A stretch of DNA of 64,000 bases from Marinimicrococcus sp033875255 (lineage in GTDB: Bacteria > Pseudomonadota > Alphaproteobacteria > Geminicoccales > Geminicoccaceae). The stretch covers positions 11,906-75,905 of the forward strand of contig JAWZSN010000026.1 of the NCBI GenBank assembly GCA_033875255.1, given 5' to 3'. How positions within the stretch are numbered: position 1 is the stretch's first letter; every line of letters starts with the position of its first letter. The notes beneath the pieces are model-generated. The model did not search any database, was not told the origin of the DNA, and was given only the letters and a program-made list of their open reading frames with translations. Both the position numbers and the translations under genes were made by a program. This document shows, in pieces, positions 34,070-42,168 of the stretch.

Positions 34070-35062
34070 ATGCTGGAACCTCGGGCGGGAGCGGCGGCCA
34101 CCGCGGTGACGGTCGATCTCACCGCGGTGATCGTGGCCGTCACCAGCGGGGATCCCCGCTTGCTCATCGTGGGCGGGGACGGGGCCGACCGGCTTCCGGC
34201 CGGCCCGCTGCAGCCGGAGCACCCGACGCTCCAGTCGGGCCTACGCAGCTGGGTCGAGCAGCAGACCCGCCAGAAGCTGGGCTATGTCGAGCAGCTCTAC
34301 ACGTTCGGCGACCGCTGCCGCACCCTCTCCGCGAGCGGCGTCGAGCGGCACCATCGCTCGCTCTCGCTGGCCTATCTGGCGCTCGTTCGGGAAGCCCGGC
34401 CGGCCGGCGGCGGTACCGGCCTGTGGCGCAGCTGGTACGAGTTTTTCCCCTGGGAGGACTGGCGCGCCGGCGATCCCGACGCGAGGCGCATCATCGTCGA
34501 CCGGCTGCTTGCCTGGGTCCAGGAGGCCGGGCATGCGGAGGGGCGCCTGCGCCGCGAGCGCGCCGACCTGTTGTTCGGCCTGGGCGAGGTCGCCTGGGAC
34601 GAGGAGCGCGCGCTGGAGCGCTACGAGCTGCTCTACGAGGCTGGGTTGGTGGCGGAGGCGTGGCACGACCGGGGGCAGGAGCCTCCGTTCTCTATCGTCG
34701 GCGGGCCGGGTCGGGCCATGGCGGCCGACCATCGCCGCATCCTCGCAACCGCAATCAGCCGGCTTCGGGGCAAGACCAAGTACCGGCCGGTGCTGTTCGA
34801 GCTGATGCCTCCGTCCTTCACGCTGCTGCAGCTCCAGCGCACCGCCGAGGCGCTCTCTGGCGTGCTTTTGCACAAGCAGAACTTCCGGCGCATCGTCGAG
34901 AACCAGCGCCTGGTCGAGGAGACCGGGGAGATCGACGCGGAGACCGGCGGCCGGCCAGCCAAGCTGGTGCGCTTCCGCCACGAGGTGACGCTCGAGCGGC
35001 CGGCCCCGGGGTTGCGGCTCACCACGGCGAAACGGGGCAGCCCTCTTACACAAGGCGGTTGA
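34070..35062 (+). CDS. nadQ: NadQ/NrtR-like Nudix-related repressor of NAD synthesis
   Basis: A protein of about 330 residues. The N-terminal domain resembles Nudix hydrolases (AVTVDLTAVIVAVTSGDPRL; QKLGYVEQLYTFGDRCR), but the catalytic Nudix box is degenerate. The C-terminal part looks like a winged helix (KYRPVLFELMPPSFTLLQLQ, then LHKQNFRRIVENQRLVEETG). This layout, and its position directly before nadA-nadC with two matching palindromes between, fit the alphaproteobacterial NadQ repressors. An in-frame ATG at 34037 is an alternative start; 34070 has GGAG upstream. Confidence 0.8.
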   Translation: MLEPRAGAAATAVTVDLTAVIVAVTSGDPRLLIVGGDGADRLPAGPLQPEHPTLQSGLRSWVEQQTRQKLGYVEQLYTFGDRCRTLSASGVERHHRSLSLAYLALVREARPAGGGTGLWRSWYEFFPWEDWRAGDPDARRIIVDRLLAWVQEAGHAEGRLRRERADLLFGLGEVAWDEERALERYELLYEAGLVAEAWHDRGQEPPFSIVGGPGRAMAADHRRILATAISRLRGKTKYRPVLFELMPPSFTLLQLQRTAEALSGVLLHKQNFRRIVENQRLVEETGEIDAETGGRPAKLVRFRHEVTLERPAPGLRLTTAKRGSPLTQGG

Positions 35063-35064
35063 CA
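35059..35064 (+). promoter_or_regulatory. Candidate -35 element for nadA-nadC
   Basis: A consensus TTGACA overlaps the nadQ stop codon and stands 3 bp before the first operator. The best -10 at normal spacing would fall inside that operator and is weak, so binding there would directly block polymerase. Confidence 0.4.
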
Positions 35065-35066
35065 TC

Positions 35067-35091
35067 GCTTATGCTCGGGCCGAGCATAAGC
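35067..35091. promoter_or_regulatory. NAD-regulator operator 1
   Basis: A perfect inverted repeat: GCTTATGCTCG, three bases, then CGAGCATAAGC. Its core ATGCTC-N5-GAGCAT is shared with the second site. It is placed between the regulator gene and nadA, as expected for autogenous or local control of NAD synthesis. Confidence 0.75.
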
Positions 35092-35132
35092 GCAGGCTGG
35101 ACGAAAGGGTCCGGCGTTTTTTTGCGCGATTA

Positions 35133-35149
35133 ATGCTCAAAGAGAGCAT
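35133..35149. promoter_or_regulatory. NAD-regulator operator 2
   Basis: A second ATGCTC-N5-GAGCAT palindrome ending 12 bp before the nadA start codon, overlapping its leader. The centres of the two sites are 62 bp apart, close to six helical turns, so two repressor dimers would lie on the same face of the DNA. Confidence 0.72.
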
Positions 35150-35161
35150 AAGGGGGGTTGG

Positions 35162-36184
35162 ATGGCGCAGCTGCTCGAGCTCGAGGATCTTCCCGAGCTT
35201 TCCTACACGCCCGAGGTGGCGGAGCGGACACGCGAGCTCTACGAGCGCGTGCAAAACGTGATCCCCGCTTTCGAGTGGCCGGCTTTTGCGCCCGAGATCG
35301 ACGCGATCCGCCGCCTCAAGCGCGAGCGCAACGCGGTGGTGCTGGCGCACAACTACCAGACCCCCGAGATCTTTCACGGCGTGGCCGACATCGTCGGCGA
35401 CTCGCTGGCCCTGGCCCGCAAGGCCGCCGAGACCGACGCCGAGGTGATCGTCATGGCGGGCGTGCACTTCATGGCCGAGACGGCCAAGCTGGTGAGCCCG
35501 GAAAAAAAGGTCTTGATGCCCGACATGCGGGCTGGCTGCTCGCTCGCCACCTCGATCACCGGCGAGGACATCCGCCTGCTGCGCGAGGCCTATCCGGGCG
35601 TTCCGGTGGTCACCTACGTCAACACCTCGGCCGAGGTGAAGGCCGAATCCGACATCTGCTGCACCTCGGGCAACGCGGTCAGGATCGTCGAATCGCTCGG
35701 CGCCGACCGGGTGATCTTCCTTCCCGACACCTATCTCGCCAGCTACGTCGCCAAACAGACCGACGTCGAGATCATCAGCTGGCACGGGCGCTGCGAGGTC
35801 CACGAGCGCTTCACCGGCGAGGAGATCCGCCGCTATCGCCGCGGCTACGACAACGTCGTGGTGATCGCCCACCCCGAATGCCCGCCCGACGTCCTCGACG
35901 CCGCCGACTTCGTGGGCTCGACCGCGCAGATGATCGACCATGTGCGTGCCAAGAAACCGCCCCGGGTGCTGATGGTGACCGAGTGCTCGATGAGCGACAA
36001 TGTCGCCGCCGAGGTGCGCGATGTCGAGTTCGTGCGGCCATGCAACCTCTGCCCGCACATGAAGCTCATCACCCTGCCCAAGATCCGCCGCGCCCTCGAG
36101 ACGATGGAGCCCGAGGTCACCATCGACCCGCAGGTGGCCGCCCGCGCCCGCGCTGCGGTCGAGCGCATGCTCGAGGTGAAGTGA
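35162..36184 (+). CDS. nadA: Quinolinate synthase
   Basis: A 340-residue [4Fe-4S] enzyme that condenses iminoaspartate with dihydroxyacetone phosphate to quinolinate. Cluster cysteines correspond to C126 (MRAGCSLA), C211 (GRCEVHERF) and C297 (CNLCPHM). Other signatures are VLAHNYQTPEIFHGVADIVG, VTYVNTSAEVKAESDICCTS and VIAHPECPPDV. The ATG follows GGGGGG closely and lies 12 bp after the second operator, so it is probably repressed when NAD is abundant. Confidence 0.95.
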   Translation: MAQLLELEDLPELSYTPEVAERTRELYERVQNVIPAFEWPAFAPEIDAIRRLKRERNAVVLAHNYQTPEIFHGVADIVGDSLALARKAAETDAEVIVMAGVHFMAETAKLVSPEKKVLMPDMRAGCSLATSITGEDIRLLREAYPGVPVVTYVNTSAEVKAESDICCTSGNAVRIVESLGADRVIFLPDTYLASYVAKQTDVEIISWHGRCEVHERFTGEEIRRYRRGYDNVVVIAHPECPPDVLDAADFVGSTAQMIDHVRAKKPPRVLMVTECSMSDNVAAEVRDVEFVRPCNLCPHMKLITLPKIRRALETMEPEVTIDPQVAARARAAVERMLEVK

Positions 36185-36186
36185 GG

Positions 36187-37059
36187 ATGGGCAGGCTGGA
36201 GCCTTTGCCGGAAATCCTCCTCGAGCCCGTCGTGCGGGCGGCGCTCCTCGAGGACCTGGGGCGGTCGGGCGACATCACGACCAGCGCCGTGGTGCCGGCG
36301 GAGTCCGTCATGCGCGCCGTCGTCGCCGCCCGCCAGCCGGGCGTCGTCGCCGGCGTCGATGCCGCCCTGATGGCCTTGCGGCTGCTCGATCGCGAGATTG
36401 TCTGCCGGGTTGAATGTGGGGACGGGGCGCGGGTGGCGCCCGGCCAGGCGGTGCTCCACATCGAGGGGCGTGCCCGGCCGGTTCTCTCCGCCGAGCGGGT
36501 CGCCCTCAACATGCTGTGCCATCTCTCCGGCATCGCCACCGCCACGGCAGCACTGGTGGAAGCGGTCCGCCCGCACCGCGCCCGCATCACCTGCACGCGC
36601 AAGACGACGCCGGGCCTGCGGATGCTGGAGAAGCACGCGGTCAGGGCCGGCGGCGGCGTCAACCACCGCTTCGGCCTCGACGATGCCGTTCTCATCAAGG
36701 ACAACCACATCGCGGTGGCAGGCGGTGTCCGTCCGGCCATCGAGCGGGCCCGCGCCGCCATCGGCCATCTTGTCAAGATCGAGGTGGAGGTCGACACGCT
36801 GGCCCAGCTCGAGGAGGCCATGACCGCCCGGCCCGACGCCGTGCTCCTCGACAACATGACGCCCGAGCAGCTCGCCTCGGCCGTGCGGCTGGTCGACGGC
36901 CGTGCGGTCACCGAGGCGTCGGGTCGGGTGACGCTGGAGACCGCGCCGCAAATCGCCGCCTCGGGTGTGGATCTCATCTCGGTGGGCTGGATCACGCACA
37001 GCGCCCCCAGCCTCGATCTCGGCCTCGACATCGAGCCGGGTCCGCCGGCGGCCGGCTGA
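36187..37059 (+). CDS. nadC: Nicotinate-nucleotide pyrophosphorylase (carboxylating)
   Basis: A 290-residue quinolinate phosphoribosyltransferase. Visible motifs are DLGRSGDITTSAVVP, LNMLCHLSGIATATAALVEA, TRKTTPGLRMLEKHAVRAGG, VLIKDNHIAVAGG and LLDNMTPEQL. It converts quinolinate and PRPP to nicotinate mononucleotide. It starts two bases after the nadA stop codon with GAGG as ribosome binding site. The usual operon partner nadB (aspartate oxidase) is missing between or beside these genes. Confidence 0.95.
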   Translation: MGRLEPLPEILLEPVVRAALLEDLGRSGDITTSAVVPAESVMRAVVAARQPGVVAGVDAALMALRLLDREIVCRVECGDGARVAPGQAVLHIEGRARPVLSAERVALNMLCHLSGIATATAALVEAVRPHRARITCTRKTTPGLRMLEKHAVRAGGGVNHRFGLDDAVLIKDNHIAVAGGVRPAIERARAAIGHLVKIEVEVDTLAQLEEAMTARPDAVLLDNMTPEQLASAVRLVDGRAVTEASGRVTLETAPQIAASGVDLISVGWITHSAPSLDLGLDIEPGPPAAG

Positions 37060-37623
37060 CCGGTTGCACGGGCGGGGGCGGCTTCGTCGGCAGGTTCCCC
37101 CGCCCGCTTGCCCGCACTGCTCTCCGGTATGGCGGCTGTGCAGGCGCCTGCGCACGCCCGCCCAATGAAACGTCCAACCCCGCTTGCGCCTTCGTGGATA
37201 GCGTTTTATTCCTTGCTGGCGACGCGAACGTAATTCGAAACGTTCTACCGCTGGGCGCGCACGGTCGCTTGCAGCGGAGAGGCGGGGGAAATGGTGGCTG
37301 GCGCCAAGACGCACCTGTTGATGTCGGTTGCGCCCACCTCGCTGGCTATTCCGATCGCCGTCGTCTTTCCTCTGGGCTTCCGGTCCCCATCAAGCAAGGC
37401 GCTCTCTTTCGCCGGCATGCCGCCTGACCTTTGCGTGTGAAAGTGCCGCCAGCCGCGATCGGCGTATGGCGAGACAGCCGCAATAGACCCACTGTGGGCG
37501 TGTAAAATAACCGACGAAATCAACCAAAGGGCCGGGATGTGCGCTGCACTCCCTGTGCATTGCCGGGTCATAACATCCGTGCAATCGCGCACCATAGACT
37601 GAAAACACTGGGAGGACGGACAA
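37060..37623. other. Intergenic region before the repeat-protein cluster
   Basis: This 564-bp stretch has no convincing gene; minus-strand frames in it run on into antisense of the repeat gene. The last 25 bp carry the conserved leader CACTGGGAGGACGGACAA before the first repeat-protein start. A moderately AT-rich section at 37500-37620 probably holds that gene's promoter. Confidence 0.5.
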
Positions 37624-39477
37624 TTGGATGTTTTGCGGAAACGCCTGCTGATGTCGATCTCGGCAGCGGCACTGGCGATGCCGGTAGCCGCCGGCGGAGC
37701 GCAGGCGATCGAGGTCGTGGTGCTCGACCAGGTCAACGAGGCGGCGCAGAGCGCCGAGCTCGAGTTCAACGACCTCGCCGGCGCCAGCCTCGCGGCCACG
37801 GCGGCGGCGATCGGCAACAGCGCCGCCTTCAACCTCGAGGGCGAGGGCGCCGCCGCGGCGCTCGATCTGCAGCAGGATAATCTCGGCTATTTCGAGGGCG
37901 ACGGCTACGGCCCGCAGCTGGCCGCGATCGATCTCCTGGACATCGATCTCTCGGTCGGCACCACCGACGGCCTGGCGCTGACCGCCGCGGCGATCGGCAA
38001 CACCCTCTCGGGCACCGGCGCCGGCAACATCGTCGACCTCGATCTCGAGCAGACCAACGGCCTCGGCACGTTCCTCGCCAATGAGCCGATCCAGGGGCAG
38101 TTCGCCGCCATCGAGGGCGAGGGCGTCCTGATCGGCGGGCTCGAGAGCACCCTCTCGGCCGCCGCCATCGGCAACTCGGCCTCGCTGACCGCCGGCACGA
38201 TCGGCACCGGCGACGGCTTCGACACGGTCAGTCAGGAGAACCTGAACGCCCAGTTCGCGGATCTCGAGTGGCACCATGGCGCGGTGCAGCCCGGCGAGAC
38301 CGGCGCCATTCTCGGCGCCACCGTGGCGGCGCTCGGCAACTCGCTGACGCTGACCGCCGAGACCGGCGACCTCTATCTCGACACGCTCACCCAGACCAAC
38401 CTCGGCGACAAGAGCACCGCGGGCACTTTTGGCCAGCAGGCCAACATCTCCATCTCGACGATCAACAACATCGCGGCGCCCGCCACCCCGGTCGGCGTCG
38501 ACGGCCCGACCTACGAGACCTTCGACGCCGAGATGGTCGCTGCGGCGATCGGCAACTCGGCGACCTTGAACGCCGGCGGCGACATCCTGCTCGACCAGAT
38601 CACCCAGACGACCGAGGCCAAGCAGCGGGCCGCGATCGGCATGGCGGCCATCTTCGGCCTCGGTGATCTGTCGGGGACGGCCGTGGCGATCGGCAACTCG
38701 CTGTCGATCGACGCCGGCGGCGATATCACGTTCGACAAGACCGACGGCGGCATCGAGCAGGCCTTCAAGAGGTCGCTGACCGCCGACATCGACGTCACCA
38801 ATGTCGGCGTCGACGGCGCGCTCGACTTCACCTCGGCCGCCATCGGCAACTCGCTGTCGATCGCCGCGGGCGGCGATATCGATCTCGGCGAGGAGAACGG
38901 GATCGACCAGAGCAACACGCTGTGGCAGCGCTCGACCGTCGATCTCGCCGAGATCAACGGGATCGGTGACATGTCGCTCACCTCGGTGGCGATCGGCAAC
39001 TCGCTGTCGATGACGGCGGACGGCGGCTTTGGCTTCGGCGACGAGAGCGTCATCGACCAGACCAACTCCCGGTACCAGGAGGTCGCGGTCGGTCTCGGCG
39101 AGCTGAACGGCACCGGCGTGGCCGAGCTGACCGCGGCGGCGATCGGCAACTCGCTGTCGCTCGACGCCGACGGGGCGCTTTCGGGCGCGGGCTCGATCAC
39201 CCAGACCAATGACGGCGTCAACGAGGGCTACCAGGTCGCCAGCCTCGACCTGACCGGCACCACCGGCAGCTTCGCGAGCTTCGACGCCACCGCGGTGGCG
39301 ATCGGCAACTCGTTGAGCCTCGCGGCGGGCTCGTTCGACGGCACCGGCACGCTCTCGATCGCCCAGACCAGCGCCTACGCGCAGGCTGTGTCGGTCGATC
39401 TGGGCGACGCCGGCATCGGCGCCGGCGCGGTCACCAGCGCGGCGATCGGCAACTCGGCCTCGGTCACCATCAAGTAG
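37624..39477 (+). CDS. Secreted AIGNS-repeat protein, copy 1
   Basis: A 617-residue protein with a TTG start behind GGAGGACGGACAA. A signal peptide (MDVLRKRLLMSISAAALAMP, cleaved near AQA-IEV) is followed by a conserved head, IEVVVLDQVNEAAQSAEL. Eleven motifs of form A-[IL]-G-N-[ST] occur at about residues 63, 124, 182, 237, 309, 356, 407, 457, 507, 560 and 608; spacing in the second half is a regular 47-53. Between them lie I-x-Q-x-N and Q-x-A elements and a GGD turn. The protein is acidic, without cysteine, and ends AAIGNSASVTIK. Each repeat could form strands of a beta-solenoid, or the Q/N pattern could be curli-like. No family is recognised. Confidence 0.85.
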   Translation: MDVLRKRLLMSISAAALAMPVAAGGAQAIEVVVLDQVNEAAQSAELEFNDLAGASLAATAAAIGNSAAFNLEGEGAAAALDLQQDNLGYFEGDGYGPQLAAIDLLDIDLSVGTTDGLALTAAAIGNTLSGTGAGNIVDLDLEQTNGLGTFLANEPIQGQFAAIEGEGVLIGGLESTLSAAAIGNSASLTAGTIGTGDGFDTVSQENLNAQFADLEWHHGAVQPGETGAILGATVAALGNSLTLTAETGDLYLDTLTQTNLGDKSTAGTFGQQANISISTINNIAAPATPVGVDGPTYETFDAEMVAAAIGNSATLNAGGDILLDQITQTTEAKQRAAIGMAAIFGLGDLSGTAVAIGNSLSIDAGGDITFDKTDGGIEQAFKRSLTADIDVTNVGVDGALDFTSAAIGNSLSIAAGGDIDLGEENGIDQSNTLWQRSTVDLAEINGIGDMSLTSVAIGNSLSMTADGGFGFGDESVIDQTNSRYQEVAVGLGELNGTGVAELTAAAIGNSLSLDADGALSGAGSITQTNDGVNEGYQVASLDLTGTTGSFASFDATAVAIGNSLSLAAGSFDGTGTLSIAQTSAYAQAVSVDLGDAGIGAGAVTSAAIGNSASVTIK

Positions 39478-39490
39478 GAAACCTTCGCCC

Positions 39491-39518
39491 GGGCTGCTCC
39501 GGTACGCCGGAGCAGCCC
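39491..39518 (+). terminator. Hairpin after repeat gene copy 1
   Basis: A perfect 12-bp stem, GGGCTGCTCCGG and CCGGAGCAGCCC, around a TACG loop, 13 bp after the stop. No real T-tract follows (GGTACTTT). It is the counterpart of the hairpins after the other three copies but has a different stem sequence. Confidence 0.65.
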
Positions 39519-39633
39519 GGTACTTTCACGCGTGCGACGAATTCACGACCCGCAAGTCGTGGGCGGAGCTGCAGCCCGGTAGGTGAGGTCCGACGACGAG
39601 ACCCGAACCTGCAATGACAGGAAGGATGGACGA

Positions 39634-41538
39634 GTGACTGGTTTGAGAAAACGTCTGCTGATGTCGATCTCGGCAGCAGCGTTGTCGCTGCCGGTGGCGG
39701 CGACCGGTGTGCAGGCCATCGAGGTGGTGGTGCTCGACCAGGTCAACGAGGCGGCGCAGGGGACGAGCCTCCACTTCGAGGACCTCACCGGCTCGAGCCT
39801 GAGCGCCACCGCCGCGGCGATCGGCAACAGCGCCGCCTTCAACGTCGAGGGCGAGGGCGCCGCCGCGGTCCTCGACCTCGGGCAGATCAACGACGTCGAC
39901 AGTAACGGCGTCGCCATCGACTTCGGCGAGGGCGACGGGCTGGCGCAGCTGGCCCATATCGATCTCAACGATCTCGATCTTTCCGACGGCACCACGGCGG
40001 GGCTCGATCTCACCGCCGCGGCGATCGGCAACACGCTCTCCGGCACCGGGGCGGGCACCATCGCCGACCTGCGGATCTCCCAGATCAACGGCGAGGGGGA
40101 GGGTTCCGAGGAGATGGAGGGGCAGCTGGCCATCATCGGCGATTTTGCCTTCCTCGGCCCCTCGTTCGAAGGCGACGTCGCGCTCACCGGGCTGGAGAGC
40201 AGGCTGAGTGCCGCCGCACTCGGCAACTCCGCCTCGCTGACCGCCGGTACCATCGGGACTGGCGACGAGTTCGACCATGTCGAGCAGGTCAATTACAGCG
40301 TCCAGCTCGCCAATATCGGCATGGGCGGCCTTGCGGTACAGCCGGCCGGGACCGGCGCCGTCTTCGACGCCACTGCCGCGGCGATCGGCAACTCGCTGAC
40401 CTTGAACGCGGAGACCGGCGAGCTGTTCATCGACACGGTCGATCAGCTCAACGGCGACATGATCAACGGCCCTTCCGGCCAGCTCTCGATCGTCGTGCTC
40501 GGCGGGATCAACAGTGCTGAGACGCCGGATCTGCCGGTCGGCGTGAGCGCGGCCGAGCTCGAGACGTTCGACGGCAGCATCGTGGCCGCCGCCATCGGCA
40601 ACTCGGCCTCGCTCGGCGCCGGCGAGGACATTCTTCTCGACGAGATCGTGCAGGCCACCACGAGCTCGCAGGCATCGCTCGTTCTCTCCGGCGATATCAA
40701 TGGGGTCGACGACCTCACGGCCACGATGGTGGCCATCGGCAACTCGCTGTCGATCAACGCGGGTGGCGACATCGCCTTCGACAAGACCGAGGGCGGCATC
40801 GGCCAGGTCAGCGCCGGCCTCGGATTCTTCTATAGCAACAATGCCCAGGAAGGCGAGTTCATGCTCCAGGGCGTGGACATGGTCGGCGATCTAGAGGCGA
40901 CCACGGCGGCCATCGGCAACTCGCTCACCATCGCTGCGGATGGCGACATCGCGCTCGGCGACACGACCACGATCAGCCAGCTGGCGGTCGGCGGCCAGGA
41001 GACGATGTTCTACGTCGACGACATCACCGGCGCCGGGGACTTCACCGCCACGGCCGTGGCCATCGGCAACTCCCTGTCGATCGAGGCCGGGGCCGGCTTC
41101 GACTTCGGGACCTACGGCGCCATCGTCCAGGAGAACCCCGAGGGCGGCCAGTCGGCAGGCCTGATACTGACCGACCTCAACGGCACCGGGGCGGCCGAGA
41201 TCACCGTAGCCGCCATCGGCAACTCCCTCTCGCTCGATGTCGGCGGCGAGCTTTCCGGTGTGGGCTCGATCACCCAGGAGAACGAGGTCGCCCAGCTCTC
41301 CGTGCTCGAGCTGAACGACAGCCTCGACGGCTTCTCGAGCCTCGACGTCACCAGCGTGGCGATCGGCAACTCGCTGAGCCTTGCCGCCGGCTCCTTCGAA
41401 GGCTCCGGTGTGCTCACCGTCGCGCAGAGCAACACGGCGGCGCAGCAGCTCGCGCGGAGCTTCAGCGGCACCGATCTGGGCGCGATCGCCGCCACCACCG
41501 CGACGATCGGCAACTCCGCCTCGGTCACCATCCGTTAG
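39634..41538 (+). CDS. Secreted AIGNS-repeat protein, copy 2
   Basis: A 634-residue paralogue of copy 1, starting at GTG 39634 behind GGAAGGATGGACGA. The signal peptide is MTGLRKRLLMSISAAALSLP, ending at VQA-IEV. It keeps the same eleven A-[IL]-G-N-[ST] motifs (the last is TATIGNSASVTIR at the C-terminus) and the same position-specific variants, such as GNTLSGTGAG in motif 2 and NSLTLNAETGEL in motif 4. Insertions relative to copy 1 fall between motifs 1-3 and 6-7. No cysteine is seen. It is probably exported and built of stacked repeats; function unknown. Confidence 0.85.
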   Translation: MTGLRKRLLMSISAAALSLPVAATGVQAIEVVVLDQVNEAAQGTSLHFEDLTGSSLSATAAAIGNSAAFNVEGEGAAAVLDLGQINDVDSNGVAIDFGEGDGLAQLAHIDLNDLDLSDGTTAGLDLTAAAIGNTLSGTGAGTIADLRISQINGEGEGSEEMEGQLAIIGDFAFLGPSFEGDVALTGLESRLSAAALGNSASLTAGTIGTGDEFDHVEQVNYSVQLANIGMGGLAVQPAGTGAVFDATAAAIGNSLTLNAETGELFIDTVDQLNGDMINGPSGQLSIVVLGGINSAETPDLPVGVSAAELETFDGSIVAAAIGNSASLGAGEDILLDEIVQATTSSQASLVLSGDINGVDDLTATMVAIGNSLSINAGGDIAFDKTEGGIGQVSAGLGFFYSNNAQEGEFMLQGVDMVGDLEATTAAIGNSLTIAADGDIALGDTTTISQLAVGGQETMFYVDDITGAGDFTATAVAIGNSLSIEAGAGFDFGTYGAIVQENPEGGQSAGLILTDLNGTGAAEITVAAIGNSLSLDVGGELSGVGSITQENEVAQLSVLELNDSLDGFSSLDVTSVAIGNSLSLAAGSFEGSGVLTVAQSNTAAQQLARSFSGTDLGAIAATTATIGNSASVTIR

Positions 41539-41559
41539 GGCGGGGTAGAGCGAGCGAGG

Positions 41560-41587
41560 AAGGCGCTCCGGTCCGCCGGGGCGCCTT
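41560..41587 (+). terminator. Hairpin after repeat gene copy 2
   Basis: AAGGCGCTCCGG and CCGGGGCGCCTT pair as a 12-bp stem with one G-T pair and a TCCG loop, 21 bp after the stop codon. The same stem and loop recur after copies 3 and 4. Confidence 0.65.
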
Positions 41588-41694
41588 CGCGCCTTTTGTC
41601 CGCCGGCTGCGCGCCTTGGCGCAGCTTCGCGGCAGCGCAGCGTCCGCCTCGGGCGCGACGACCGCGTCGGTGACGGCCCCGGCCGGGCGAGATC

Positions 41695-41846
41695 GAGTGG
41701 CTCGCGCAGCTGGTCCGTATCGATCTGCTCGCCGTGGATGTCCGGCGAGGCCATGACGCCGAGCCTCGTGAACGTCGGACAGGCGAGCAGTTCGAGCGCC
41801 ACCCCGCTCGGCAACGTAGCCTGCGTCACCATGCGGCTGGAGGCGA
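41695..41846 (+). pseudogene. Decayed fragment of a fifth AIGNS-repeat gene
   Basis: In one frame 41701 onward reads LAQLVRIDLLAVDV, close to LAQLAHIDLNDLDL of copy 2; the DNA is also clearly similar (CGCAGCTGG, TATCGATCT). About 90 bp later, in a different frame, SATPLGNVACVTM resembles the C-terminal ATTATIGNSASVTI, again with DNA similarity (GGCAAC, GTCACCAT). The order fits head and tail of a repeat gene whose middle was lost and whose frame is broken. The evidence is short-range similarity only. Confidence 0.5.
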
Positions 41847-42168
41847 CGCTTTTCGACGAAGAAAGGCGTCCCGCTCCCGGCCGGCGCGTCTTCGTGACTT
41901 CCGGCCTGTTTCCTGCCCCGCCTCCCGGGGTGAATGATCGGGGCGCGCCCCTCAAATGACGGCGTGTCTTCCTCCCGTACGCGCTCGCGGAGGTTATGTG
42001 AGCCGCACCTTGTGCATCCTGAAGGCGTAGGTTACGCCCACATTGCGTGCAAACATTTTTACACAATTTCAACCGTCCGGTCAGAACGCGCCGCGGACGT
42101 CTTGCCAGCACGTCTCAACGCGCCGGCAGCCGTAGAAGCTGACCGATCGGCACTGGGAGGATGGACAA
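41847..42168. other. Intergenic region before repeat gene copy 3
   Basis: No gene is recognised in this 322-bp stretch. It becomes AT-richer around 42040-42070 (ACATTTTTACACAATTTC), a likely promoter area, and ends in the conserved leader CACTGGGAGGATGGACAA that precedes the start of copy 3. Confidence 0.5.

Noticed and set aside
31790..34222. An 810-codon minus-strand frame opposite cysI
   Set aside because: It lies across cysI and the nadQ-like gene, both unambiguous, and shows no family features.
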